Shown: positions 41,963 through 50,652, numbered from the stretch's first letter. The stretch: DNA of 64,000 nucleotides from Flavobacteriaceae bacterium (GCA_028279515.1 JANQNQ010000003.1:1-64000); one strand, 5' to 3'. The notes: generated by a model not told the origin, from the letters alone. Numbers and translations are program-made.

Positions 41963-43507
41963 ATGGAAACTATAACACATGTTGACGTACGAATGTATAC
42001 TGCAGGGACAGGAGATTGTTTTGTGCTTAAATTCTTCAATTCAGATGCATCTCCGGTATTTACCATGATGATCGATGGTGGTACCATAAATAAGAAGCAT
42101 GCACACCCCATACCATATGTGAAGAATATCAAAGAATACGTTAAGAACAAGTTAGACGTACTGGTCATTACTCATGAACATCAAGACCATGTACAGTTTT
42201 TCGCTGCTTGTGAAGACCTCTTTACCGATGATGACTTTGAGGTTGAAGAAGTTTGGATGGCATGGACAGAGAACGACGACAGTGATATTGTCAAACAATG
42301 GAAAAAAGACTTCGGACAAAAGAAGAAAGCACTAGCAATGGCAGCTGATAAGTTGGAGGAAGCCTTTAAAAGCAGAAAGTTCCAAAGGCAGTACACCACA
42401 AATAAAAAACAATACACAGATACAGGAAAAGACCCAAAGAAATATGAGCATTTCAACAAAGACGAGATCATAACAAATCACAAATACCTTTCTAACACTT
42501 TGATGAATTTTAAGTCGTTGCACTTTTCTGACGATAACACCAAATATATTGGTGGTCAAAAAGGAATGGAAGTGGTTAAGAAGAAGATCAAGAAGAAGCG
42601 TATTCGTTATTTCAACGCTGGTGATACCCTAGAGCTGCCTAACCTTCCAGGGATGAAATTTTACATACTCGGACCTCCTGATTCGTTTGATTTTGTAAAG
42701 AAGACGAAGGGAAAAAAAGGAAGCAATGAAGCGTACAGCTTAAATTTAGGGGTTGATCGAAGCAATTCATTTGCCTCAGTGATTACCGAGGATGGAGGAA
42801 TGCAGCGTCCGCCTTTTGACGCAACATACTGTGCATCGACTAAAAAAGATGATGAAATCAAAAAAGATAATAGAACCAAAAAGGCCAACAAATATTACAA
42901 TTCCATAGATCGTTGGCGCAGCATTGACTATGATTGGTTAGTAACAGGAGCGGGACAACTAGCGCTACGTGTAAAACGCGGACTCAACAATTTAAGCCTT
43001 GTAATGGCCATCGAATTTGAGACTTCGAAGAAAGTGATGCTCTTTCCTGGTGATGCCGAGATCGGAAGTTGGGAAAGCTGGTATACAATTGATTGGAATA
43101 GCCACCAAAAGGGAAAAACACATTTAACCGAAGACCTTTTGAGAAGAACCGTTTTTTACAAGACAGCACATCACAATAGCAAGTTTGGAACAGCCAAAGA
43201 GAAAGGACTCGAAATGATGACCTCACCAGAATTGGTAATTATGACTACCTTAGACTACGATAACATTCTGTCGGGCTGGAAATCAACGATGCCCAACAGC
43301 GAGATGCTCAATGTAATGTTGGCTAAGACCAAAGGACGTCTGATCCTAATGAACGAGAAAGACCTTTTTGTTGATAAAGAGAAGACCATAAAGCTATCAG
43401 ACGCCATCAAAACCGAACAGCAGCGACTTACACAGTCCGAACTCGATGCTTTCGAGGCTAATTTTGAAAAAGACGACCTATTTAAACAATATAGGGTGAA
43501 AGCATAA
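41963..43507 (+). CDS. ComEC-like MBL-fold hydrolase with Lys-rich insertion
   Basis: A 514-residue metallo-beta-lactamase-fold protein without signal or membrane segments. It opens with VDVRMYTAGTGDCFVLKF, as in ComEC/Rec2-type MBL domains. Metal site: H71-E-H73-Q-D75-H76, a later GDAE (FPGDAEIGSW, ~364) and AHHNSKFGTA (~401), equivalent to the HHGS element of the ComEC group, which act on nucleic acids. A lysine-rich, poorly ordered insertion (~95-290) splits the fold. The protein is much longer than a simple MBL domain. A nuclease or phosphodiesterase role is inferred. It lies 6 bp after the metallopeptidase-like gene and 25 bp before the amidohydrolase gene. Confidence 0.82.
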   Translation: METITHVDVRMYTAGTGDCFVLKFFNSDASPVFTMMIDGGTINKKHAHPIPYVKNIKEYVKNKLDVLVITHEHQDHVQFFAACEDLFTDDDFEVEEVWMAWTENDDSDIVKQWKKDFGQKKKALAMAADKLEEAFKSRKFQRQYTTNKKQYTDTGKDPKKYEHFNKDEIITNHKYLSNTLMNFKSLHFSDDNTKYIGGQKGMEVVKKKIKKKRIRYFNAGDTLELPNLPGMKFYILGPPDSFDFVKKTKGKKGSNEAYSLNLGVDRSNSFASVITEDGGMQRPPFDATYCASTKKDDEIKKDNRTKKANKYYNSIDRWRSIDYDWLVTGAGQLALRVKRGLNNLSLVMAIEFETSKKVMLFPGDAEIGSWESWYTIDWNSHQKGKTHLTEDLLRRTVFYKTAHHNSKFGTAKEKGLEMMTSPELVIMTTLDYDNILSGWKSTMPNSEMLNVMLAKTKGRLILMNEKDLFVDKEKTIKLSDAIKTEQQRLTQSELDAFEANFEKDDLFKQYRVKA

Positions 43508-43532
43508 TAATAACAGCCAAAACTAAACCCTT

Positions 43533-45305
43533 GTGACACGTACCGACAACCGACCACAGCAACCCATTGTAAACTGCCACACACATATCTTTAAGGGCGA
43601 ACATGTGCCGCCGTATCTCGCAAAGAGCTTTGTACCCAATCCGGTATATAAATGGCTCAGTGTACCAAGAATCCTTTGGTTGGCCATTGCTTACAGAGAT
43701 AGAAGGAATAAGAAGTATAAAGATCCCTATCGTCAAAAGGAATGGGACAGAACCGAACGCTCTATCAAATGGGGCCGCAATAGGTTTTGGGGAATCATAA
43801 AAAAAGTGCTCGGAACATGGATTACTTTCCATGCTTTATTTGCCTTGCTAGGGTGGATAGGACTTAACGACGCAAGCTCATCTGGTTTTTGGGCACAATG
43901 GATTGGTAAAATTCATGAATGGTTACTCGCACATTATGTGATGGTACCGCTAAAGTCAATATGGCTACAGATTCCGGTAGTATTGTTAGTCTTCTTCTTT
44001 GTACGATCCGGCAGGAACCTGTTATGGTTCATCCTAAGCAATACCTATCGCTTTTTAAGACTCATTCCAGGAAAAATGACCCAAGAGTTGATCGAGCGTT
44101 ACATGCTTTTGGGGCGTTTCGCCATGTATAAGGATCAAGGACGCGTGTTTTCAAGATTGCAAGGGCAGTATCCAAAAGACACACGATTCATTGTACTGCC
44201 AATGGATATGGAGTATATGGATGCCGGAAAACCGAAACCTGAAAGTTGTTATCCGCAACAAATGGAAGAATTGGCCAGGTTAAAGAAAAAGCACAAAGAC
44301 ATCTTTTTACCGTTTGTTTTTGTGGATCCAAGACGAATTGCCGATGATCCGAATCAATTTAAATATACATTGGATCCAAGCTCAGGAGAGGTGAAGCTCG
44401 AAGACTGTTTTATTAAACAATACATAGAAGACAAGGCCTTTGATGGCTTCAAGATCTATCCTGCACTGGGATATTATGTTTTTGACGAGCATCTGTTGGC
44501 TGTATGGAAATATGCAGCACAGCACGACATACCGATCATGACACACTGTATTAAGGGTACGATCTTTTATAGAGGAAAGAAAGAAAAGCAGTGGGATCAT
44601 CATCCCATATTCAAGGAATATACGAACCTGCGAGAAGCAAAGCTCGAAAAGCTTTTGTTACCACAACGGAAGAATGCTGACTTCTCCTTGAACTTCACGC
44701 ACCCATTGAACTATTTGATTCTTTTAAAGGAAGAATTACTGCGAATTTGGGTCGGACAGTGTAGCGAGAAGACCCAAGCCTTGTTTGGATACACAAATGA
44801 CGAGACTCCGTTGAAAAGCGACCTAAGCGATTTGAAGATTTGCTTTGCTCACTTTGGCGGTGATGATCAATGGCAACGCTATCTAGAGTTGGATCGCTAT
44901 GACTATGCAAAACGATTGATGCAAGAACCAGACAAGGGAATCAACTTCCTATACACTAAAGACGACGAAGATGCCAAAGACCGAGAGATCAGTTGGAAAA
45001 AGCTCGAAGATTGCTGGAAGAAAGTCGATTGGTATTCCATCATTTGTAGTTTGATGCTTCAGCACAAAAATGTCTATGCCGATATCAGTTATATTCTACA
45101 TAACGAATCCATTTTTGATTTGTTAAAGGAAACCATCAACAATCCGAAACTAGGAAAGAAGGTGCTGTTTGGCACTGATTTCTATGTAGTTAGAAACCAC
45201 AAGTCAGAAAAGAACTTATTGGTCCAAACCAAAGGAAGTCTAGACTATGATGAGTTCGATCTGATCGCCCGAGAGAATCCTATTGAATACCTGAAGCGAA
45301 CTTGA
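43533..45305 (+). CDS. Amidohydrolase-2 family protein with membrane-hairpin insertion
   Basis: A 590-residue TIM-barrel metallohydrolase. The first metal motif is at the very N-terminus (H16-T-H18 in NCHTHIF). About 75 residues later two hydrophobic helices (~94-112 and ~136-157) interrupt the barrel as a membrane hairpin, and the barrel resumes with FIVLPMDMEYM, PFVFVDPRR, GFKIYPALGYY, MTHCIKG, CFAHFGGDD and FGTDFYVV (~549). All expected metal and catalytic positions of PF04909-type amidohydrolases seem to be present, so it is a membrane-tethered hydrolase with its active site in the cytoplasm. The start is GTG 43533. Third gene of the unit; repeats follow at once. Confidence 0.8.
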   Translation: MTRTDNRPQQPIVNCHTHIFKGEHVPPYLAKSFVPNPVYKWLSVPRILWLAIAYRDRRNKKYKDPYRQKEWDRTERSIKWGRNRFWGIIKKVLGTWITFHALFALLGWIGLNDASSSGFWAQWIGKIHEWLLAHYVMVPLKSIWLQIPVVLLVFFFVRSGRNLLWFILSNTYRFLRLIPGKMTQELIERYMLLGRFAMYKDQGRVFSRLQGQYPKDTRFIVLPMDMEYMDAGKPKPESCYPQQMEELARLKKKHKDIFLPFVFVDPRRIADDPNQFKYTLDPSSGEVKLEDCFIKQYIEDKAFDGFKIYPALGYYVFDEHLLAVWKYAAQHDIPIMTHCIKGTIFYRGKKEKQWDHHPIFKEYTNLREAKLEKLLLPQRKNADFSLNFTHPLNYLILLKEELLRIWVGQCSEKTQALFGYTNDETPLKSDLSDLKICFAHFGGDDQWQRYLELDRYDYAKRLMQEPDKGINFLYTKDDEDAKDREISWKKLEDCWKKVDWYSIICSLMLQHKNVYADISYILHNESIFDLLKETINNPKLGKKVLFGTDFYVVRNHKSEKNLLVQTKGSLDYDEFDLIARENPIEYLKRT

Positions 45306-45317
45306 ATATTGAGATGT

Positions 45318-45460
45318 CAGTTCGAGCACTACCGAGGACAAAATGTGTTTTGTTCGAAGGTATCTGGTGAAACCAGTCGAGAACGAGCACTATTGAGTGC
45401 AAAACATGTTTTGTACGAAGATACCTGGTGAAACCAGTCAAGAACGAACACTGTCTAGCT
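45318..45460. repeat. 61-bp tandem repeat with palindromic core
   Basis: The string CGAGCACT/CGAACACT begins at 45323, 45384 and 45445, exactly 61 bp apart. Each full unit holds a palindrome (ACAAAATGTGTTTTGT and CAAAACATGTTTTG) and then TGGTGAAACCAGTC. About 2.3 copies are present, directly after the amidohydrolase stop. The element matches the one at 30576-30708. Confidence 0.92.
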
Positions 45461-45546
45461 CAAAATAAATCCCTAATTTCAAGTTCCAAACTCTGGAATA
45501 ATTCTTCATTTTTGCGATTAAGCAATTAAACACATAAACATAGCGA

Positions 45547-45954
45547 ATGAATAATATCACCATCTCTAAAGACAAATCAAAACTAGACGTCGCTTTCATT
45601 CACAATTTCCTTACACAGGCATATTGGGCCAAAGGACGTTCAATAGAAGAGGTGAGAACCACTATAGAGCATTCCATTTGCTATGGTGTATATAAAGAAG
45701 GAAAGCAAATTGGGTTTGCAAGAATTGTCAGTGACCGAAGCGTGTTTGCCTATTTAATGGATGTATTCATTCTCGACTCAGAACGCGGACACGGATATGG
45801 TCAGCAGCTAATGAAATACATTCTTAACGATCCTGAATTAGAAGGAGTGAAAGGATGGAGTTTAAAAACAAGCGACGCGCATTCACTCTACAAGAAGTTT
45901 GGTTTTAAGGGAATCACTGACCCAGAGTTATATATGGTTCTTGTTAGTAGTTAG
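45547..45954 (+). CDS. GNAT-family N-acetyltransferase
   Basis: A 135-residue single-domain acetyltransferase: motif A VFILDSERGHGYGQQLMKYIL contains the acetyl-CoA loop RGHGYG, and the C-terminus has HSLYKKFGFKG. It resembles the small GNAT proteins of the Flavobacteriia; the acceptor is unknown. ATG 45547. Its last codons (GTT AGT AGT TAG) are part of a GTTAGTA heptamer repeat that continues past the stop, so the C-terminal Val-Ser-Ser comes from the repeat. Confidence 0.9.
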   Translation: MNNITISKDKSKLDVAFIHNFLTQAYWAKGRSIEEVRTTIEHSICYGVYKEGKQIGFARIVSDRSVFAYLMDVFILDSERGHGYGQQLMKYILNDPELEGVKGWSLKTSDAHSLYKKFGFKGITDPELYMVLVSS

Positions 45955-45963
45955 TAGTTAGTA
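45943..45963. repeat. GTTAGTA x3 heptamer repeat across a stop codon
   Basis: Three perfect GTTAGTA copies (45943-45949, 45950-45956, 45957-45963). The stop codon TAG of the GNAT gene (45952-45954) lies inside the second copy. Confidence 0.9.
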
Positions 45964-46014
45964 ATGATAAATCGGAGTTTAAAAGATATTTGTTAAACTG
46001 ACTATTAGTTCATA

Positions 46015-49000
46015 CTATTTATAGACTATTTTTTTATAAAATTTGAGCTTTCCGTTAAGGACAACCTCAATGAAATAAACCCCATTATTCCCATCAAATT
46101 CTATACTTAAACCACTTTGATTGAGATAATCGTTTTGAAAAACTTTTTCCCCCAGGATATTATAAATATTAACATCAACAGAATTATAAAATGCCCCAAA
46201 ATCAATAGTAAATTTACCATTGTTAGGATTCGGATAAATAAAAACTTCCATTGGGTCTAAATAATTTGCCAAAGATAAATTTCCGTTATAAGGAGCAAGG
46301 CACGAGCTGTTTAGAAGGCTAACTCTTCCTTTAGTAATCTCGGTGCTGGAAGAAAAATCAATATTTTCGGCCAACAAAAATCTATCAATACCCAAGTCAA
46401 AAAAACCTCTAATATCTCTTACATTTGTGTCATCTTGATATATCGACACCTGGCTTAGCAAACCAGTACTTTCGTATGAATTAATAAAGATATTGGTGTT
46501 TGATAATGGAACCAATATATTGTTTTCATTATTTAGGGAACCAAATTCAACATCATAAGTATTGGGCCCAGTAAATCTTGCATAGCCCAAAACGTTGATT
46601 TTTCCACTAGATAGACTAATTTTCTGCCCTGTTGGATAAGCTGGCAGGATATCTTCCTCCGTTGCTCCTACAACCCATTCACAGTATCCTTCGGCGTTTA
46701 TTTTCTGCAAAAAATAGTTTTTCACTTCATCATTTGAAAGTACAGAACCATCTGAGTTCTCTACGTAGTGAACTTGGTTAAAGTTAAAGTTATAATAATC
46801 ATTCCGGCCCGTTATAAAAGTATTTCCGTCTGAATCAGTCTTGATGTCCTGAACATCAACAAGATTATAGTGATTGTTTTCTATGGTGTAACTTCGCGTT
46901 GTCCATTCTAAAGCTCCATTTGGACTAATTTTCATTAAATAGGTGTACCAACTCCCTGTCGATTGGGCTTGGTGAAACGACAAATGGGTTGACGTATCGC
47001 TGCCAACAGGATAAATGTAAAGGTTATGATTATAAGTGCCTTCTATATAATAATTATTGTTAGAATCTACTTGTATATGACGTAATGGAGCTGCAACACT
47101 AGTGATTGTTTCGCGAAAAACTTCAAAATCCCATATAACAGAACCATCTGATGAAAGTTTGATGACTCCAGAACCGGTATTGGATGGGAGATCTTCAAAT
47201 ACAGTTTGACCAACTTCTCCTATTATCGCACCATTTAGACGAACGTAATGCTGAAAATCGTTATACCTATCATATCCAGCTAGGACAACTAGGTCATCAT
47301 TGTTATCTACAATTAAGGTTCTAGGAAAGCAATTTAGAATTTCCATGTGCCAAATAAGCTTCCCTCTTGAATCCAATTTAATTATATTACCATCATTCGA
47401 CAAGTATTTCGATTTACCTGAATTATCATAGAATGTTCCTTCTCCCAACAGAGTAAGATATATATTACCATTCGAATCTTCTGCCGAAGATGTAATTATT
47501 GAACCATTTGACCCGGGAACAATAGAATATACTATCCATTTCAGGGTTCCATTTTGATCATGTTTTGTTAAATAAGCACCGTGCGCATCATCAAAAGCAA
47601 AGGGCTCCCCAAAATTAGACCCGAAAGATTCATTATAGTAATACCCTCCAGTTAAATAACCGTCACTGACTTTGGAGGAATGCGTAATATCATTGGGGGT
47701 TGAACCTGACCAAGGCACTTCTTCTCCTTGATGTAAGTATGACCAACAATCAAGAATTTCTCCGGGTTCAACATATATGTTTGGACTGTTTAAAGTCACT
47801 TCATCTAAACAAGAATTAGCGGATTCAGAAACCAGAGTAATATCAAAAACACCTTCACTGTTAAAAAAGTTTGTGACATTTGGCTCCATACTTGAATTAA
47901 TATTTCCTGAAGTAGGAAATGTCCACAGAAAGGAATTCGCCTCACTACTTGTCTCATAAAAATTAACATCTTCGCCTAATGCAGCATTTATCAGATCGGA
48001 ATGAAAATTTGAAGTTGTTTGTTCCACTGTGATATCAAATGTATTTGGAAACCAGCTATTGCTGCATGATGGTGCTAAGGCGTTTGTAGATCGCAAATAA
48101 AAAGTCCCTGTCTCACTGATTGGACCTGTTTGAAATAGAATGGTATTGCCATTTCCAACTTCACTTTCTCCATATACTTCTGAAGAACCAACTTTATGTA
48201 ATGTATAGACAACATCTTGTTCAGATTCCATAATTTCTATTGTCAAGGGTTCTTCATGACACAAAATATTATCTAATATAGAGATTTGTTTGTCAATTTC
48301 TGGAGAATTTACAATGTGAATATCTTTAACCCTTTCTGTGATTAATCCATTGAATTCGACCGTCAATTTTACTTGATAGGTGCCGACATTGGGAAAAAGA
48401 TGATTAATTGAGTTACAGCTTGAACCTATGTAGTTGCCATCAATATACCACATACATGATGTAGAACTGCCAACAGTTGCACTAACATTCGTTGAAGCTG
48501 ATGAAAAACACGTTCCGTTAAAATCAATCCTAACATACGGTTGAGCTTCTGAAGTAGGAGCAATATTTTTTAAAATAACTCCATTGACTCCACATGCATA
48601 CATATGGGAGTTAGAATTGGAACTCCAAAATGACTTTATATTATTACTATCCGAACTTGGCTGCCACTCAAGTATTGTCCTAGAAGTATCTGAGATAAAA
48701 ATGCCATGGTCAGTTCCAATAAAATATCGGCCAGCGTTCCAAAGTATAGTGTTACCATTTAAAGGCCCATAGTCATATTGGGAAAGTACGAATGGATTTC
48801 CAAATGAATAACGAATATAGTTCTCATTTACAGAATATGCATTACTATCTCCAGCATATGCAATATCATTATGAATAACATTAGGAGTGGAGTAAGGAGT
48901 TAGAGCATGAGAACTCGTTATTATCCTAAAGTATTTGCCATGAGCACCAATAAACCCTCTAAAACCACTTATATGAATGGACGTAAGGTCTTCAGTAATA

Positions 49001-49527
49001 GGCCCTGAGTTGACAACATTGTAACCACCTACTGAATCTGTAAAATATAAAATAAGCCCATTGTCTCCAACTGCATAAAATCTACCATAATTGTTTGTGT
49101 AGGTTATATCATTAAGGCCACTATTTTCGATGTCTAAAGAGACAATACCGTATTCCAAAGAGGGAAAATCAATACTCATGATTACAGCTCGATTATTAAC
49201 CAGATCTTTACCAACTGCGTAAACCGTAAAATCTCCCGCCGTTAAATTAGGATTTATGAAACAACTATTGAACTTGGTGTTTTCATAAAGGGTTAAGTTT
49301 TCAGTGTTGTCAGTAATTTCAAATCGTTGCCAATTGGCAGCTCCAATTCCTCCATTTAGAGTATAATACAGACCATTTTCTCCAGTAACAACTCCAACAT
49401 CTTCTAGAAAAACCACGCCAGTCAAATCGTCATCAATTCCTGAATTTAAGTTTTCCCATTGACCATAAATAGACCATACCGGTGTGAAAAAAAATAAGAC
49501 AAATAAAACTAAAATTGGTTTAATCAT
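46015..49527 (-). CDS. Large T9SS-secreted PKD-domain protein
   Basis: A 1170-residue secreted protein: signal peptide MIKPILVLFVLFFFTPVWSIYG, an N-terminal propeller-like region (~25-330: VVTGENGLYYTLNGG, KSFWSSNSNSHMYACGVNGVIL), a PKD-like Ig domain (~335-410, HLFPNVGTYQVKLTVEFNG) and a second (~510-575, FNSEGVFDITLVSE), then a repeat-rich propeller (SRGKLIWHMEI, SDGSVIWDFEV, PNGALEWTTRS, AEGYCEWVVGA) and a T9SS sorting domain (VFIYPNPNNGKFTIDFG, GVYFIEVVLNGKLKFYKKIVYK). Base composition looks more AT-rich than its neighbours, which may mean recent acquisition. Likely a surface or adhesin-like protein. Confidence 0.85.
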   Translation of the reverse strand: MIKPILVLFVLFFFTPVWSIYGQWENLNSGIDDDLTGVVFLEDVGVVTGENGLYYTLNGGIGAANWQRFEITDNTENLTLYENTKFNSCFINPNLTAGDFTVYAVGKDLVNNRAVIMSIDFPSLEYGIVSLDIENSGLNDITYTNNYGRFYAVGDNGLILYFTDSVGGYNVVNSGPITEDLTSIHISGFRGFIGAHGKYFRIITSSHALTPYSTPNVIHNDIAYAGDSNAYSVNENYIRYSFGNPFVLSQYDYGPLNGNTILWNAGRYFIGTDHGIFISDTSRTILEWQPSSDSNNIKSFWSSNSNSHMYACGVNGVILKNIAPTSEAQPYVRIDFNGTCFSSASTNVSATVGSSTSCMWYIDGNYIGSSCNSINHLFPNVGTYQVKLTVEFNGLITERVKDIHIVNSPEIDKQISILDNILCHEEPLTIEIMESEQDVVYTLHKVGSSEVYGESEVGNGNTILFQTGPISETGTFYLRSTNALAPSCSNSWFPNTFDITVEQTTSNFHSDLINAALGEDVNFYETSSEANSFLWTFPTSGNINSSMEPNVTNFFNSEGVFDITLVSESANSCLDEVTLNSPNIYVEPGEILDCWSYLHQGEEVPWSGSTPNDITHSSKVSDGYLTGGYYYNESFGSNFGEPFAFDDAHGAYLTKHDQNGTLKWIVYSIVPGSNGSIITSSAEDSNGNIYLTLLGEGTFYDNSGKSKYLSNDGNIIKLDSRGKLIWHMEILNCFPRTLIVDNNDDLVVLAGYDRYNDFQHYVRLNGAIIGEVGQTVFEDLPSNTGSGVIKLSSDGSVIWDFEVFRETITSVAAPLRHIQVDSNNNYYIEGTYNHNLYIYPVGSDTSTHLSFHQAQSTGSWYTYLMKISPNGALEWTTRSYTIENNHYNLVDVQDIKTDSDGNTFITGRNDYYNFNFNQVHYVENSDGSVLSNDEVKNYFLQKINAEGYCEWVVGATEEDILPAYPTGQKISLSSGKINVLGYARFTGPNTYDVEFGSLNNENNILVPLSNTNIFINSYESTGLLSQVSIYQDDTNVRDIRGFFDLGIDRFLLAENIDFSSSTEITKGRVSLLNSSCLAPYNGNLSLANYLDPMEVFIYPNPNNGKFTIDFGAFYNSVDVNIYNILGEKVFQNDYLNQSGLSIEFDGNNGVYFIEVVLNGKLKFYKKIVYK

Positions 49528-49563
49528 TTTCGAAATTTTGATGGCTACGAATATACGAAATAG

Positions 49564-49779
49564 TTAAGTCAAAGCAATGTTATGACATAGCTCCCACTTT
49601 AATTTGTAACTTTTGTTTTTATCACTTAACGAATATTTTTTTGAAACTAAAACTAGCGTAGTAGAAATAATCAAAAGGTAAGTGCCAAAATTCATCTGTA
49701 AATTAATAGCAAATAGATAGTGCAATGGGATATGAAGAATAATTCCCCATATGTCATATCCAAAAAACAAGGTTTTCAA
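49564..49779 (-). CDS. Possible small membrane protein or gene remnant
   Basis: A 71-codon ORF (MKTLFFGYDIWGIILHIPLHY, then FGTYLLIISTTLVLVS) with two hydrophobic segments and a polar tail, in the 306-bp gap between the T9SS protein and the HxlR gene. No family is recognised and no promoter is clear. It may be a real short membrane protein, the remains of a larger one, or chance. The rest of this gap shows nothing. Confidence 0.3.
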   Translation of the reverse strand: MKTLFFGYDIWGIILHIPLHYLFAINLQMNFGTYLLIISTTLVLVSKKYSLSDKNKSYKLKWELCHNIALT

Positions 49780-49833
49780 TTCTATTGAATAAACGGTTCA
49801 ACGAATGAACCATAATTCAAAATCCAACATAGC

Positions 49834-50172
49834 CTAAGACATCTTCCCCCTCATATCCAGCGCGCCATCAACGTGCTTGCTTCCCCAAGAACCGACAGCT
49901 ACAAGCACATTACGTAAATCTTTCCCTTTGTCCGTAAGCATGTAGTGGATTTTTAGCTTGTTTTCAGCATCCGGGACTTTCACAAAAATACCATCTTCAA
50001 CCATCTTCTTAAGCCTTGCCGCTAAGATGTTGGTCGAAATGTTTTCTGGAGAAGACTGAAACTCTCCGTAGGTTGTAAATCCGCGAAACAGGGCATCACG
50101 CATGATGATTAGGGTCCATTTGTCACCCAGAATATCCAACGTGCAGGTTATGGGGCATGAAGATCTTTTCAT
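49834..50172 (-). CDS. HxlR-family transcriptional regulator
   Basis: A 112-residue winged-helix regulator: C-PITCTLDILGDKWTLIIMRDALF is the HxlR signature with its N-terminal Cys, followed by ISTNILAARLKKMVEDGI and a wing. ATG 50172 gives the standard start; an in-frame start at 50193 would overlap the promoter. It is divergent from a small monooxygenase-fold gene at 50255, with mirror-image TATATTTG boxes and two palindromes in the 82-bp gap. HxlR proteins often sense electrophiles or quinones through the conserved Cys. Confidence 0.92.
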   Translation of the reverse strand: MKRSSCPITCTLDILGDKWTLIIMRDALFRGFTTYGEFQSSPENISTNILAARLKKMVEDGIFVKVPDAENKLKIHYMLTDKGKDLRNVLVAVGSWGSKHVDGALDMRGKMS

Positions 50173-50176
50173 GGGA

Positions 50177-50239
50177 CAAATATACAAACACACTTGTGTT
50201 TTGCAAGTAACTTCGTATATTTGCTTGCAAAATGCAAGT
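50177..50239. promoter_or_regulatory. Divergent HxlR promoter region with two operators
   Basis: Minus strand TATATTTG (50177-50184) serves the HxlR gene and plus strand TATATTTG (50216-50223) serves the monooxygenase gene, with a TTG 19 bp before the latter (50194-50196). Two palindromes share one half-site: ACTTGTGTTTTGCAAGT (50192-50208) and CTTGCAAAATGCAAG (50224-50238). Both lie next to a -7 box, as expected for HxlR control in both directions. Confidence 0.8.
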
Positions 50240-50254
50240 AAATAATTTTATCCA

Positions 50255-50560
50255 ATGAAAGCCATTCGCGTACAATACACCGTTAAGTCAGAATATATTG
50301 AACAGAACAAAAAGAATATTCAGGCTGTGATGCAATCCCTTAAAGAAAATCCAATAGAAGGAATGTACTATTCCACCTACCAATTATCAGATGATAACTC
50401 GTTCATGCACCTCAATGTGGCAGCAGATGATGAAACCATGGCCAAGTTAAATGACGTTCCGGCATTTAATGAATTCAGAAAGCAGCTAAAGGCAAGTGGC
50501 CCTTTGAGTCCGCCTAAAGCCGAAAACCTAACTTTTGTTGGAGCAGGGTGGGAGCTATAA
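50255..50560 (+). CDS. Antibiotic-biosynthesis-monooxygenase-fold small protein
   Basis: A 101-residue single-domain ferredoxin-like protein: AIRVQYTVKSEYIEQNKKNIQAVMQSL, GMYYSTYQLSDDNSFMHLN, FNEFRKQLKASG, and ENLTFVGAGWEL. Size and pattern fit the ABM (dimeric alpha-beta barrel) group, which includes quinol monooxygenases, though several members are not catalytic. It is controlled with the divergent HxlR gene. A role in quinone or electrophile handling is inferred from that pairing. Confidence 0.8.
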   Translation: MKAIRVQYTVKSEYIEQNKKNIQAVMQSLKENPIEGMYYSTYQLSDDNSFMHLNVAADDETMAKLNDVPAFNEFRKQLKASGPLSPPKAENLTFVGAGWEL

Positions 50561-50652
50561 TTACAGAAAAGTCGAAAAGGTGTCCAATTTATATACCATT
50601 CAACGTCATTACACTGTAAGCACATATCAATCATAACCATAATCCATTCACA

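Noticed and set aside
43482-43832. 116-codon minus-strand ORF at the MBL/amidohydrolase junction
   Set aside because: It overlaps two supported plus-strand genes, and its sequence has no family pattern.
39905-45305. Triad as a known anti-phage system (e.g. CBASS, Thoeris, Gabija or similar)
   Set aside because: No cyclase, TIR, AAA, nuclease-helicase or reverse-transcriptase signature is present; the genes do not match any named system I can recall.
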